Assembly: GCA_004556395.1 (NCBI GenBank)
Contig: SFHK01000031.1
Location: 1-31,320 of the forward strand
From: Clostridiales bacterium
GTDB lineage: Bacteria; Bacillota; Clostridia; Christensenellales; Aristaeellaceae
Direction of reading: 5' to 3'
DNA: 31,320 bases
The notes beneath the pieces were generated by a model. It did no database searches and was not told the origin of the DNA. It saw only the letters and a list, made by a program, of their open reading frames with translations. The position numbers and the translations under genes are program-made. This document shows, in pieces, positions 24,801 through 31,320 of the stretch. Positions within the stretch are counted from its first letter, which is position 1. Each line of letters opens with the position of its first letter.

Positions 24801-24919
24801 GCGTTCTCACCGCGCGGAGAGGCTTCGATTCCGGTGACCGGCACGCGCCTGCGCACGCGCAGGTCGTTCAGATCCGCCTTGATTTTGCGCACACGCGCGT
24901 CCAGCTGGTGCATCTGCAT
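21809..24919 (-). CDS. GH38 alpha-mannosidase
   Basis: 1036 residues, the usual length for cytoplasmic bacterial GH38 enzymes, which remove alpha-linked mannose from N-glycan or mannan fragments. No signal peptide. An N-terminal beta-rich region (about 1-210) precedes the catalytic domain: GHTHIDVAWLW with zinc ligands His239 or His241 and Asp243, the nucleophile Asp353 in LWLPDVFGYSAALPQIL, and EGGMWVEADCN before it. The middle domain is helical, followed by beta-sandwiches to the C-terminus (HNYDAWDINIYYGEHSW, ending ETVTIRIQ-like). The start has GAGGAG 11 nt upstream. It begins 16 nt after dapF and shares its promoter, an unexpected pairing. It may act on oligosaccharides taken up by importers such as the one at 3025-6309; that link is inferred. 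Confidence 0.93.
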   Translation of the reverse strand: MQMHQLDARVRKIKADLNDLRVRRRVPVTGIEASPRGENAFAPFENGALWAKKVGDNWEDFRFTVVTPEDFRGQTILSIRSGMENEWEAVNPQIVVWVDGEIVQAFDTRHTELILDEVAVPGREYDVFLQAYNGTKEIAAGVNAPRMTLFLADGMDDVTQLYYDLDVPHTAALLLREGCRERETTLRTLSDAINLLDLREPFSPAFHASVKAARDYLQDNYYQPLEGREPEAIADCIGHTHIDVAWLWDLYQTRHKAVRTFATMLRLMEKYPEFKFMSSQPQLYQFVKEDQPQLFERIREAVKRGQWEPEGGMWVEADCNLSGGEALVRQFLYGNEFFETEFGRRSRILWLPDVFGYSAALPQILKKSGIDYFMTSKLSWSEFNCSPYDTFTWKGIDGSEVLTHFTPSREYGSEDDYERHDDLAFFTTYNAMLEPNQIKGGWKRFQQKGLDNHYIVTYGYGDGGGGSTDWMIENARRMKSPVAGCPAVRQTFALDFFKDLEKRVSGRKDLPKWSGELYLEYHRGTYTSQARNKRNNRKLEILLREVELWLTLAKRYGVSYPQDELRQIWRQMLTLQFHDILPGSSIHKVYTDSNEIYADLFARAEALRKTALDALNARTAGDLALYNSLSHERSDLVWFDAPEGVCALKNAEGETFPAQRVNGRYVAFVKGLKPMGETSFTFVFGEEAPARVHADRNGFETPAFRGTFDETGFISSLYDKRAGRELARAGKSLNTIVYYENRPHNYDAWDINIYYGEHSWNLDKPTSFEVVTNGPVLSTVHVEWAISKSKIAQDITFYHDVDRVDFHTIVDWKEEHGLLKAHFPVDIFYNEAQFDIQYGNVRRATHKNTSWDVARFEVCAHKWADVSEANYGAAILNDCKYGYSVDENSIALTMLKSATNPDPTADQEMHEFTYALMPHEGDWRQAQVPERAYEFNIPVTALKAAGQKAEETAFARIDAPGVQIESVKEALHGEGTIIRLYEYYGARTRARLALAEAPKRACFTSLMEDDLEPAPFEGRELNLELKPYEIVTIRIQ

Positions 24920-24935
24920 CGTTGGTTCACTCCTC

Positions 24936-25781
24936 TTATTGTTCTATGGTCTCCCAATCAATTTTGCCCGTAAAGGATACCCGCGCCGGGCCCGTCATGA
25001 ACACGCGCCGGTTCGCCCGGTCGTATTCGATGAACAGCGTCCCGCCCGGCAGGCGCACATGCGCCCGGTCGGCGGACGCGCCGTTCAGGCTCGCGGCCAC
25101 AAGCGTCGCGCACGCGCCGCTGCCGCAGGCCATGGTCGCGCCGCTGCCGCGCTCCCAGATGCGCGCGGTCAGGTGCGTCGCGTCGTCTACGCGCGCAAAG
25201 GACGCGTTTACGCGGCGCGGGAACATCGGGTGCGCTTCCACAAACGCGCCGTCCGCCCGGAACGCGTCGCCGTCCGGGAAGCGGTCGAGCGTCACAGCGT
25301 GCGGATTGCCCATGCCCACGCATGTGAACCGCGCCGTCCGCCCGTCCGGAAACAGCACGACCACGCGGTTCTCCAGCGCGTTCACGGGAATTTTCGCCGG
25401 ATCGAACTCCGGTGCGCCCATGTCCACGCGCGCGCCCACGGCCGCGCCGCCCTCGGTAACGACCTCCAGCGTGCGAACGCCGCCGCCGGTGCGGATGGTC
25501 ATTCGCTCGGAGCGCACAAGGCCGGAATCATACAGATATTTGCCCATGCAGCGGATGCCGTTGCCGCACATTTCGCCCTCGCTGCCGTCGGCGTTGAAGA
25601 TGCGCATGCGCGCGTCGCATTCCGCGTCCGGCAGCATGAGAATCAGCCCGTCCGCGCCAATGCCCACGTGCGGCTTCGAAACCGCAATCGCCGCGCGCGC
25701 CGGGTCGGCGGGCGCTTCCTGCCGGAAGCAGTCCACGAATACGTAATCGTTCCCGATGCCGTGCATCTTGATAAATTCCAT
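24936..25781 (-). CDS. dapF: Diaminopimelate epimerase
   Basis: 281 residues. Converts LL- to meso-diaminopimelate, the precursor of lysine and of the peptidoglycan cross-link. The two catalytic cysteines are Cys72 in GEMCGNGIRC and Cys219 in ACGSGAC; MHGIGNDYVFVDC at the N-terminus and VGMGNPHAV (substrate site) are also present. Full length for the family. It is the first gene of a two-gene unit with the alpha-mannosidase, behind TTGACC-17-TATAAT (25814-25842). No other lysine gene is adjacent; dapA is 9 kb away. Confidence 0.95.
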   Translation of the reverse strand: MEFIKMHGIGNDYVFVDCFRQEAPADPARAAIAVSKPHVGIGADGLILMLPDAECDARMRIFNADGSEGEMCGNGIRCMGKYLYDSGLVRSERMTIRTGGGVRTLEVVTEGGAAVGARVDMGAPEFDPAKIPVNALENRVVVLFPDGRTARFTCVGMGNPHAVTLDRFPDGDAFRADGAFVEAHPMFPRRVNASFARVDDATHLTARIWERGSGATMACGSGACATLVAASLNGASADRAHVRLPGGTLFIEYDRANRRVFMTGPARVSFTGKIDWETIEQ

Positions 25782-25813
25782 ATGCCCCGTTCCCTCCGGT
25801 TTTGCCTGCCTCT

Positions 25814-25842
25814 ATTATAAGCGCCCGCCGCGCGCCGGTCAA
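25814..25842 (-). promoter_or_regulatory. Promoter of dapF-mannosidase
   Basis: On the minus strand TTGACC (25837-25842), 17 bp of GC-rich spacer, perfect TATAAT (25814-25819), 32 bp before the start codon. Confidence 0.85.
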
Positions 25843-25870
25843 ATACTTTTTTCGCGAAACGGGAATTTAA

Positions 25871-26030
25871 GGCACCACCGCGCAATTCGGCGGCACGTCG
25901 GGCGATGTCTTTTCCGTCCTCTGCGGCACGCAGATTCCTCGATTTACCTCCAGTAAGCCTTCGAAATTTGCATTTGCATCGGACGAAAAATCCATTCGCC
26001 ATCCGACCACCTCATTTGTGCGGCGTTGCC
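25871..26030 (+). mobile_element. Miniature inverted-repeat element, copy 2
   Basis: 160 bp, same orientation as copy 1 and mostly identical to it. Ends GGCACCACCGCGCAATTCGG and, from the right, GGCAACGCCGCACAAATGAG. Flanks are TTAA and TTAT, matching at three of four positions of a possible target duplication. The internal inverted repeat has decayed on its left arm (GCAGATTCC). It lies 28 bp upstream of the dapF promoter and fills most of the 389-bp gap between dapF and the hydrolase gene. Confidence 0.8.
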
Positions 26031-26041
26031 TTATAATCAGG

Positions 26042-26075
26042 CTGAGCGCGCCTGACGAACATCAGACGCGCTCAG
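26042..26075 (-). other. Strong hairpin upstream of the dapF region
   Basis: The stem CTGAGCGCG.CTGA/TCAG.CGCGCTCAG has a short CGAACA loop. No U-tract follows on the minus strand (CCTGATTATAAGG). It lies between an orphan promoter (26111-26139) and mobile-element copy 2, and downstream of the hydrolase gene. Confidence 0.55.
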
Positions 26076-26110
26076 GAACTCCTTCTGCAACTGGCAGACG
26101 AGCTGAGTTC

Positions 26111-26139
26111 ATTATAAGCCCCCGCAGTCAGCCTGTCAG
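26111..26139 (-). promoter_or_regulatory. Orphan promoter between the hydrolase gene and dapF
   Basis: On the minus strand CTGACA (26134-26139), 17 bp, perfect TATAAT (26111-26116). No open frame starts close to it: the transcript would run through a hairpin and mobile-element copy 2 to reach dapF, more than 300 nt away. It may drive a small RNA or a long dapF leader. Confidence 0.5.
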
Positions 26140-26170
26140 GTATGCGGAATGCACACGAACCGCCGTTCCC

Positions 26171-27025
26171 TCACAGGTTCTCGTCTATGAATCTCCGCAC
26201 GCGGGCGTGCAGCGCGCGGCTCCAGGTGTTGCCCTCGTGGACGGCGTTCGTCACGCGGATAAGCGTGGATTTCTGGCCGAGGGCGAGCAGCTTTTCGTGC
26301 ATTTCCTCGGACTGGGAGAAGTCCACCACCGGGTCGGCGTCGCCGTGCACCAGCAGCATGGGCGGGTAGGCGGTGTCCGGCTTCAGGTGCGAAACCGGAC
26401 TCATCTCCATGGCGACCTCCATGGGATCGCGGGAACCGGCGAGCGCGCCCAGCAGGGACTCGTTGCTCTGGCTTTCGCGCACAAGCCCCGCCATTTTCGG
26501 CAGGTTCGCGGGGCCGAAGAAGTCGATAATCAGCTGCGCGCCGTCGTCCACGCCCGCATACTCCTCCGTCTCATAGCGTGCGTCGTTCGCGGTCACGCCC
26601 ACCAGCAGCGCCGTGTTGCCGCCGGAGGACGTGCCCCACACGCACACGCGCGCGGGATCGATCGAAAGCTCGTCCGCATGCGCGCGCAGATAGCGGATGG
26701 CGGTCTTCACGTCCTGAAGATACGCCGGGAACGGGAAGCCGTCCAGCGCGCTGCGATGCGCGACGCTCGCCACCACATAGCCCGCCTGCGCGTACATCGA
26801 CAGCTGCGGAAGCTCGAACCACGGGTTCGGGTGCTTCCAGCCGCTGCCCTGCACGAACACGATCAGCGGCCGCCGAATCGGCGCCGCGTCCGGCGCGCGC
26901 CACGGCGTAATCAGATACAGAAGGCAGTCGCCGTGCGCCTCGGAATAGCGCACGGGCGGCTGCATCTGCGCGAGCCCCTCCAGCGCGGGGTTGTCGGGAA
27001 ACACTTCGTACGGTATGCCTTTCAT
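26171..27025 (-). CDS. Alpha/beta hydrolase (BD-FAE/esterase-like)
   Basis: 284 residues, no signal peptide. The triad is visible: nucleophile Ser133 in VWGTSSGGN, Asp231 in HGDADPVV, His263 in NAVHEGN. The oxyanion segment is VFVQGSGWKHPN, and the lid region includes FFGPANLPKM. This pattern is that of acetyl-xylan/feruloyl esterase-like or kynurenine-formamidase-like alpha/beta hydrolases; the substrate is probably an acyl ester of a sugar or small molecule. It starts 18 nt after vanX and is probably cotranscribed. GGGGG lies about seven bases before the ATG. Confidence 0.85.
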   Translation of the reverse strand: MKGIPYEVFPDNPALEGLAQMQPPVRYSEAHGDCLLYLITPWRAPDAAPIRRPLIVFVQGSGWKHPNPWFELPQLSMYAQAGYVVASVAHRSALDGFPFPAYLQDVKTAIRYLRAHADELSIDPARVCVWGTSSGGNTALLVGVTANDARYETEEYAGVDDGAQLIIDFFGPANLPKMAGLVRESQSNESLLGALAGSRDPMEVAMEMSPVSHLKPDTAYPPMLLVHGDADPVVDFSQSEEMHEKLLALGQKSTLIRVTNAVHEGNTWSRALHARVRRFIDENL

Positions 27026-27043
27026 GCTTCTGCCCCCTGTTTC

Positions 27044-27649
27044 TCATTCAATGGGAAAATCAAAATACGTGTCCGGGTACGGCTCGTTCCTCAGCCGGTA
27101 GTGCCACCATTCGTTTTCGTAGGGCGCGAAGCCGCATTGCGTCATGATGTCCTTCAGCCGCGCGCGGTTTTCGCGGATTTCCTCCGGCTGCTTCGCGGAA
27201 TGATGGCTGGCCTCGTCCATCAGATCGAAGATGCCGCCCATGCCGATGGGATTGTGCGTGCGCGCGTCGGCCAGCGTCAGATCCACGGCGCTGCCGCGGC
27301 TGTGCGACGACTCCGTGGCCACATAGCCCAGCGGCACGATGTCGGTTTTCTGAATGTTGGGATAGTGCGCGTCCTTCGTGCGATAGTCCTCCGTCTCGCC
27401 CGCCCACCTGAGAAAGCGCCGCACGGCGCGCGCGGGGCGGTACGCGTCCCACACGAGCAGCGTGTAGCCCTGCGCCTTAGCCAGCTCCAGCGCCTTCTGA
27501 AGCGCCCTGGCCAGCTCCTTCGTGCCCACCACGCGGTTGGCGAAATAGCCGTCCACCGGCGCGCCGGTGAAGTTGTCGCCCGTCGCGTACTTCGCGTCCC
27601 ACAGAAGCCCCGGCACGGCCTCGTCCAGATAAACAAAATCGGTATGCAT
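27044..27649 (-). CDS. vanX: D-alanyl-D-alanine dipeptidase, VanX/DdpX type
   Basis: 201 residues, a zinc dipeptidase splitting D-Ala-D-Ala. All catalytic residues fall at VanX-like positions: Arg71 in DAYRPARA, zinc ligands His116 and Asp123 in SSHSRGSAVDL, base Glu180 and His183 in YENEWWHYR. Cytoplasmic, no signal peptide. The start is the ATG after GGGAGG; ten further upstream codons read into the mobile element and are discarded. No vanH, vanA or vanRS lie nearby, so a role in D-Ala-D-Ala recycling or peptidoglycan salvage is more likely than glycopeptide resistance. The start is 25 bp from element copy 3, and no promoter is visible between it and sigK. Confidence 0.92.
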   Translation of the reverse strand: MHTDFVYLDEAVPGLLWDAKYATGDNFTGAPVDGYFANRVVGTKELARALQKALELAKAQGYTLLVWDAYRPARAVRRFLRWAGETEDYRTKDAHYPNIQKTDIVPLGYVATESSHSRGSAVDLTLADARTHNPIGMGGIFDLMDEASHHSAKQPEEIRENRARLKDIMTQCGFAPYENEWWHYRLRNEPYPDTYFDFPIE

Positions 27650-27674
27650 CGGTATCTCCCTCCCGTTTCGTGAG

Positions 27675-27837
27675 GGCAACGCCGCACAAATGAGGTGGTC
27701 GGCCGGCGAATGGATTTTTCGTCAGATGCAAATGCAAATTTCGAAGGTTTACTGGAGGTAAATCGAGAAATTTTTTGCATGCCGCAGATGGCGGAAAAAA
27801 CATCGCCTGACGTGCCGCCGAATTGTGCGGTGGTGCC
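27675..27837 (-). mobile_element. Miniature inverted-repeat element, copy 3
   Basis: 163 bp, inverted relative to copies 1 and 2. Ends GGCAACGCCGCACAAATGAG and, from the other end, GGCACCACCGCACAATTCGG. Flanks are TGAG and TCAG. The right end touches the sigK stop codon (TCA at 27838-27840 on the plus strand), and the left end is 25 bp upstream of the vanX start. It therefore forms the whole sigK-vanX intergenic region apart from the vanX ribosome site. Confidence 0.8.
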
Positions 27838-28548
27838 TCAGTTCCTGTCTTTCTCGTCCGCCGCCAGAAACGCCGCCCGCAGCTTTTCCAGCGCCTTTTT
27901 TTCGATGCGGGATACGTAGCTTCGGGAAATGCCCAGCCGCCCGGCCACCTCGTGCTGCGCGTGAGGCTCGCCGTCGGTCAGGCCGTAGCGCAGGCAGATC
28001 ACCCTCTGCTCCCGCTCCGTCAAAACCTTCGGAATCAGCCGCCGCGCCCGCGCGCCCTCGATGCGCGTTTCCACCCGGTCGGCCACCTCGCCCGGCTCAG
28101 TGCCCAGCAGATCGAGGATGCGAATGTGGTTGCCCTCCCTGTCCGAGCCGACGGGATCGTTCAGTGAAACGTTCATGCGCAGCTTGCGCCCCGCGCGCAG
28201 CTGCATCAGAATTTCGTTTTCGATGCAGCGGGACGCGTAGGTCGTCAGCCGCCCCGCCTCCGGCCGAAACGTGGAAACCGCCTTCATCAGCCCGATCGTG
28301 CCCACCGACACCAGATCGTCGGAATCGATGCCGCTGCCCGTGTACTTCTTGGCGATGTGCGCCACCAGCCGCAGGTTGTGCTCCACCAGCAGCCGCTTCG
28401 CCTCGGGGTCGCCCTCGGCGGCGCGCGCCACCTGCACCGCTTCTTCCTCCGCCGTCAGCGGACGCGGAAACGAGCTGCGCGCCCCCACGTGCCCGAACAG
28501 CAGACACACGCCGTCCAGAAGCCACAGAATCGCGTCCGGAAAGATCAT
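27838..28548 (-). CDS. sigK: Sporulation sigma factor SigmaK
   Basis: 236 residues, about the length of Bacillus pro-SigmaK. It directs late gene expression in the mother cell during endospore formation. A hydrophobic pro-sequence MIFPDAILWLLDGVCLLFG leads to SSFPRPLTAEEE, the point where Bacillus pro-SigmaK has its cleavage site. Region 2 shows LVEHNLRLVAHIAKKY and DLVSVGTIGLMKAV, followed by TYASRCIENEILM; region 4 has the helix-turn-helix AGRLGISRSYVSRIEKKAL. The gene is continuous: there is no skin-type insertion. The start follows GGAGG closely. The paralogue SigmaE is excluded because it has a longer, different N-terminus. Its stop codon abuts mobile-element copy 3. Confidence 0.9.
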   Translation of the reverse strand: MIFPDAILWLLDGVCLLFGHVGARSSFPRPLTAEEEAVQVARAAEGDPEAKRLLVEHNLRLVAHIAKKYTGSGIDSDDLVSVGTIGLMKAVSTFRPEAGRLTTYASRCIENEILMQLRAGRKLRMNVSLNDPVGSDREGNHIRILDLLGTEPGEVADRVETRIEGARARRLIPKVLTEREQRVICLRYGLTDGEPHAQHEVAGRLGISRSYVSRIEKKALEKLRAAFLAADEKDRN

Positions 28549-28630
28549 CCTACCTCCTCCTTTTCGAGGAAGCCTATGAAAATTCCTGCCGAATCCTGCC
28601 TGTCCGTCGCCATAAATCGCGCGAAAGCGC

Positions 28631-28655
28631 AAAAAACCGCCTGTTTTTCAGGCGG
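28631..28655 (-). terminator. Intrinsic terminator of queT
   Basis: On the minus strand CCGCCTG-aaaaa-CAGGCGG followed by TTTTTT, just after the queT stop. This is the cleanest terminator in the window and separates queT from sigK. Confidence 0.9.
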
Positions 28656-28664
28656 CAGGGGAAA

Positions 28665-29168
28665 TTATCCCTTCTTCATGAAGCCGAACAGCCCGGTTTT
28701 CCGAAGCAGCAGAAGCAGCGGAAACCCCAGACCGAAGCACGCGATGGCCTCGCCCGCGCCGACGGAGAGCATCGTAAGCGGCAAAAGGGAAAGCGTGGGG
28801 TTGTCCACATAGGCGAAATGGACGATCGCGCCGGTGATCACGGCGTTCAGAAGCGTCGGCCACACGGCCGCCAACCAGAGCGGCTTGTGGTATTTGCGGG
28901 TGAGCAGCGCGGCGGTCAGCGTCGTCAGCGAGCCGAACAGCCAGTCGAACCACGGCGCGCCGGTCAGGATGCCCGCCAGCATGCAGCCGACGGACACGCC
29001 GGGAATGGCCGCCGGAAACAAAACCGGCAGAAGCGTGAGCGCCTCGGAAATGCGCACCTGAATGCTTCCGAAGGAAAACGGCCACAGGATGGTGACCACA
29101 CAGTAGATGGCCGCAATCAGCGCGGCGCGGGTGAGTTCACGGACATTCAACGATTTTTTCATGTTCAT
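28665..29168 (-). CDS. queT: QueT family queuosine-precursor transporter
   Basis: 167 residues with five or six hydrophobic segments. QueT proteins are the substrate-binding S component of an energy-coupling-factor importer for preQ0/preQ1 or queuine. Family features seen: RAALIAAIYCVVTILW, IQVRISEALTLLPVLFP, GCMLAGILTG and the C-terminal VGAGEAIACFGLGFPLL. It would need the shared EcfAAT module, which is not in this window. The start at 29168 has GGAGG ten bases upstream; codons before it overlap the structured leader. It lies 151 nt downstream of asnS on the same strand. Confidence 0.9.
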   Translation of the reverse strand: MNMKKSLNVRELTRAALIAAIYCVVTILWPFSFGSIQVRISEALTLLPVLFPAAIPGVSVGCMLAGILTGAPWFDWLFGSLTTLTAALLTRKYHKPLWLAAVWPTLLNAVITGAIVHFAYVDNPTLSLLPLTMLSVGAGEAIACFGLGFPLLLLLRKTGLFGFMKKG

Positions 29169-29177
29169 ACGAAAAGG

Positions 29178-29310
29178 GCCTCCTTTTTTTCGTCGGCCCT
29201 TTTGCAGCGCAAAGCGCAAAACCGGGCCGACACATAGATGCCGGCCCTGGTCTTTCACCTGGTTTTGTTTAAGGACAGGAGGGCCTCGAACTGTCCGTTA
29301 TGCAATTGGA
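29178..29310 (-). promoter_or_regulatory. Structured leader of queT, candidate queuosine-precursor riboswitch
   Basis: The minus-strand RNA between asnS and queT can fold in alternative ways. GTCGGCCC can pair upstream with GGGCCGGC (8 bp, loop ATCTATGT) or downstream with GGGCCGAC, extended by TTTTGC/GCAAAA, ending just before the ribosome site AGGAGG. A CCTCCT in the loop of an upstream GGACAG/CTGTCC hairpin could pair with AGGAGG. queT genes are often controlled by preQ1 riboswitches, but I do not see the class I or class II consensus. Class III or a new architecture is possible. Confidence 0.45.
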
Positions 29311-29319
29311 TTGCTTCCC

Positions 29320-30717
29320 TTAGAAATCGGCGCTGCGGGGCGTGCGCGGGAAGGGCAGCACGTCGCGGATGTTGGCGATGCCGGTCAGGTACATGATCAT
29401 GCGCTCAAAGCCCATGCCGAAGCCGGAATGCTTCACGGAGCCGTACTTGCGCAGCTCAAGATACCACCAGTAGTCGGCGCACTGCATGCCAAGCTCCTCG
29501 ATGCGCTTCGTCAGCACGTCCAGCCGCTCTTCTCTCTGGCTGCCGCCGCACAGCTCGCCGATGCCGGGAACCAGCAGGTCGGCCGCCGCCACGGTCTTGC
29601 CGTCGTCGTTCATGCGCATGTAGAACGCCTTGATCTCCTTCGGATAGTCGGTCACGAAAACCGGCCGGCCGAAGTGCTTCTCGGTGAGGTAGCGCTCGTG
29701 CTCGGTCTGCAAATCGCAGCCCCAGTAGGGCTCGTACTCGAACTTCGCGCCGCTGCTTCTGAGAATCTCGATCGCGTCGGTGTAGCTGACGCGGGCAAAA
29801 TCGGCGTCGCGCACGGCGGTCAGACGCTCGATCAGACCCTTGTCCACGAAGTTGTTCAGAAACGCCATCTCTTCCGGCGCTTCCTCGAGCACGGACGAGA
29901 TGATGTACTTGATCATGTCCTCCTCCAGCTCAAGGTCGTCCTCCAGCTCGGCGAAGGCGATTTCCGGCTCGATCATCCAGAACTCGGCCGCGTGGCGCGC
30001 GGTGTAGCTGTTCTCGGCGCGGAACGTGGGGCCGAAGGTGTAGACGTTGCGGAACGCCAACGCGAAGATTTCCGCGTTCAGCTGGCCAGAGACCGTCAGG
30101 GAAACCTTCTTGGCGAAGAAATCCTTGTCGTAGTCCACCTTGCCGTCCTCGGTCTTCGGCAGGTTGTCAAGGTCGAGCGTCGTCACCTGGAACATTTCGC
30201 CCGCTCCCTCGCAGTCGCTGCCGGTGATCAGCGGCGTGTGCACATATACGAATCCGCGGTCGTGGAAGAAGCGGTGAATCGCCTGCGCGGCGATGGAGCG
30301 AATGCGGAACGCGCACTGGAACAGGTTCGCGCGCGGACGCAGATGCTGAATCGTGCGCAGATACTCAAGCGTGTGCTTTTTCTTCTGCAGCGGATAGTCA
30401 ACGGGGCTGTCGCCAAGAATTTCGATGGCTTCGGCCTTCATCTCAAACGGCTGCTTCATCCCGGGCGTGGGCTCAATGCGGCCAATCGCCTCAATGGACG
30501 CGCCAACCGTCACGCGCTTCATGATTTCCGCGTAATTATTAACGGCATTCTCCTCCACGACGATCTGGAGATTCTTAAAGAAGCTCCCGTCGTTCAGCTC
30601 GATAAACGCAAAAGCCTTGCTTTCGCGGGAGGTGCGAACCCATCCGCGCACGCGCACGGACGGCAGCACCGTGGAGGGAACATCGCGGTATAACTCGCGC
30701 ACGATGACGTCCTTCAT
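29320..30717 (-). CDS. asnS: Asparaginyl-tRNA synthetase
   Basis: 465 residues, class IIb synthetase charging tRNA-Asn. The N-terminal OB-fold anticodon domain (VRGWVRTSRESKAFAFIELN) is followed by the catalytic core with motif 2 FRAENSYTARHAAEFWMIE (232-250) and motif 3 GFGMGFERMIMYLTG (432-446). The GSDCEGAGEMFQV segment is typical of bacterial AsnRS rather than AspRS. Complete and ungapped. It has its own promoter (30773-30801) with a leader of about 50 nt, too short for a T-box. A tRNA-Asn gene lies 530 bp upstream on the same strand. Confidence 0.96.
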   Translation of the reverse strand: MKDVIVRELYRDVPSTVLPSVRVRGWVRTSRESKAFAFIELNDGSFFKNLQIVVEENAVNNYAEIMKRVTVGASIEAIGRIEPTPGMKQPFEMKAEAIEILGDSPVDYPLQKKKHTLEYLRTIQHLRPRANLFQCAFRIRSIAAQAIHRFFHDRGFVYVHTPLITGSDCEGAGEMFQVTTLDLDNLPKTEDGKVDYDKDFFAKKVSLTVSGQLNAEIFALAFRNVYTFGPTFRAENSYTARHAAEFWMIEPEIAFAELEDDLELEEDMIKYIISSVLEEAPEEMAFLNNFVDKGLIERLTAVRDADFARVSYTDAIEILRSSGAKFEYEPYWGCDLQTEHERYLTEKHFGRPVFVTDYPKEIKAFYMRMNDDGKTVAAADLLVPGIGELCGGSQREERLDVLTKRIEELGMQCADYWWYLELRKYGSVKHSGFGMGFERMIMYLTGIANIRDVLPFPRTPRSADF

Positions 30718-30772
30718 GGCAATACCCCTTTCTGAATAATCTCATTCCCCCAGCCTGAGCCGGGATTTATCC

Positions 30773-30801
30773 ATTATAGAACCAATCCGCAGAAATGTAA
30801 A
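30773..30801 (-). promoter_or_regulatory. Promoter of asnS
   Basis: On the minus strand TTTACA (30796-30801), 17 bp, perfect TATAAT (30773-30778), 55 bp before the asnS start. Confidence 0.85.
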
Positions 30802-30829
30802 GTTAATTCCCGGCACGAAATGCGCAATC

Positions 30830-31206
30830 CCTGTAAAAGCCTCCGGCAAAGGGCAGCCGAACACCCAAACACTCTAAGAAAGTCAATTCCATCTTTCCGA
30901 GCCTCCTCCCGCACTTCCCTATCCAATTGACCCTCGAACGCAGTTCCACGCACTTCTTTCCCGCTGTTCGCGAATTCGGGGCTTTCTTTCAGAGTGTGAA
31001 CTCTACCTCTCTACGGATATTTCGTTTTCAGCCCATTTTCTTCCTGCCGCCAGCCGATTTCAAAGTTATTTTCGAACCACGCTCCCGCGACGGACGTTTC
31101 GTTTTCAACTCATTTCTTCCCGTTATCGGTCGGATTCAGGGTTTTCTCCTGACACATGAACTACCCAATGGTCTCTTCTGAAACGCATTCCGCCCGATGG
31201 TATCAT
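30830..31206. other. Gene-free stretch between asnS promoter and tRNA-Asn
   Basis: No reading frame here has a ribosome site or recognisable product. One plus-strand frame of 84 codons lacks both. A degenerate direct repeat is visible at 31014-31061 and 31091-31140, sharing TTTCGTTTTCA..CATTT.TTCC with a spacing of 77 bp. On the minus strand the region is purine-rich. It looks like decayed sequence. Confidence 0.5.
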
Positions 31207-31240
31207 AAAAGCCCCGACGCTTTTTTCAGGCGATCGGGAC
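31207..31240 (-). terminator. Terminator of the tRNA-Asn gene
   Basis: On the minus strand GTCCCGA(T)CGC pairs with GCGTCGGGGC around a CTGAAAAAA loop, followed by TTTTATG, six bases after the tRNA. Confidence 0.8.
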
Positions 31241-31246
31241 TTTACG

Positions 31247-31318
<72 letters not shown>

Positions 31319-31320
31319 TT

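Noticed and set aside
25782..26111. Lysine riboswitch upstream of dapF
   Set aside because: The proximal dapF transcript has only about 30 nt of leader, and the upstream DNA is the mobile element; no lysine aptamer features are seen.
27044..28548. Glycopeptide-resistance (van) cluster because of VanX here and VanZ at 8183
   Set aside because: No vanH, vanA/B-type ligase or vanRS is present, and the two genes are 19 kb apart with different contexts.
30718..30770. T-box leader for asnS
   Set aside because: The leader is only about 50 nt and lacks the conserved T-box sequence and specifier stem.

Overview
The window looks like chromosomal DNA from a GC-rich, endospore-forming member of the Clostridia. 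The best evidence is an uninterrupted sigK gene with a hydrophobic pro-sequence, together with families typical of Firmicutes (DUF4317, DUF1294, QueT, SPFH/zinc-ribbon, LytR-CpsA-Psr), AGGAGG-type ribosome sites and canonical TTGACA-17-TATAAT promoters. A Christensenellales-like gut or rumen anaerobe is a reasonable guess from the gene style, but the window holds no taxonomic marker that proves it. No phage, conjugative element, CRISPR array or autonomous transposon is visible.

Layout. Positions 1-1260 contain no convincing gene: three nested or simple palindromes plus an outer cruciform (32-204) lead into an array of about six copies of an 88-bp hairpin-bearing unit separated by degenerate 40-bp sub-repeats. 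Then come a small Usp-like gene and a secreted LytR-CpsA-Psr protein (+). An ABC sugar importer operon follows (-): a strong promoter, a binding protein without lipobox, a hairpin, and two permeases, but no ATPase. Divergent from it are an SDR oxidoreductase, a 56-60 bp tandem repeat grown out of the SDR 3' end, and a TetR-VanZ pair (+). Next on the minus strand are DUF4317-DUF1294, a small secreted protein cotranscribed with a TGS-type nucleoside kinase, and an SPFH protein with three zinc ribbons. miaA-dapA run on the plus strand.

The most coherent accessory unit is 16470-20627 (-): BadF-type amino-sugar kinase, SIS phosphosugar protein, ceramidase-like amidase and M20 amidohydrolase, tightly packed behind one perfect promoter. 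This reads as a catabolic route for an N-acylated amino sugar or related amide. A divergent membrane protein starts at TTG. A GH38 alpha-mannosidase is cotranscribed with dapF (-). Then come VanX D-Ala-D-Ala dipeptidase with an alpha/beta hydrolase, sigK, queT with a structured leader, asnS, and tRNA-Asn(GUU) at the right edge, all on the minus strand.

Three copies of a 160-163 bp miniature inverted-repeat element (10378, 25871, 27675) sit in intergenic DNA, two of them within 5 bp of a stop codon. They look like a non-autonomous mobile family. Lysine/cell-wall genes (dapA, dapF, vanX, LCP) are scattered through the window rather than grouped.
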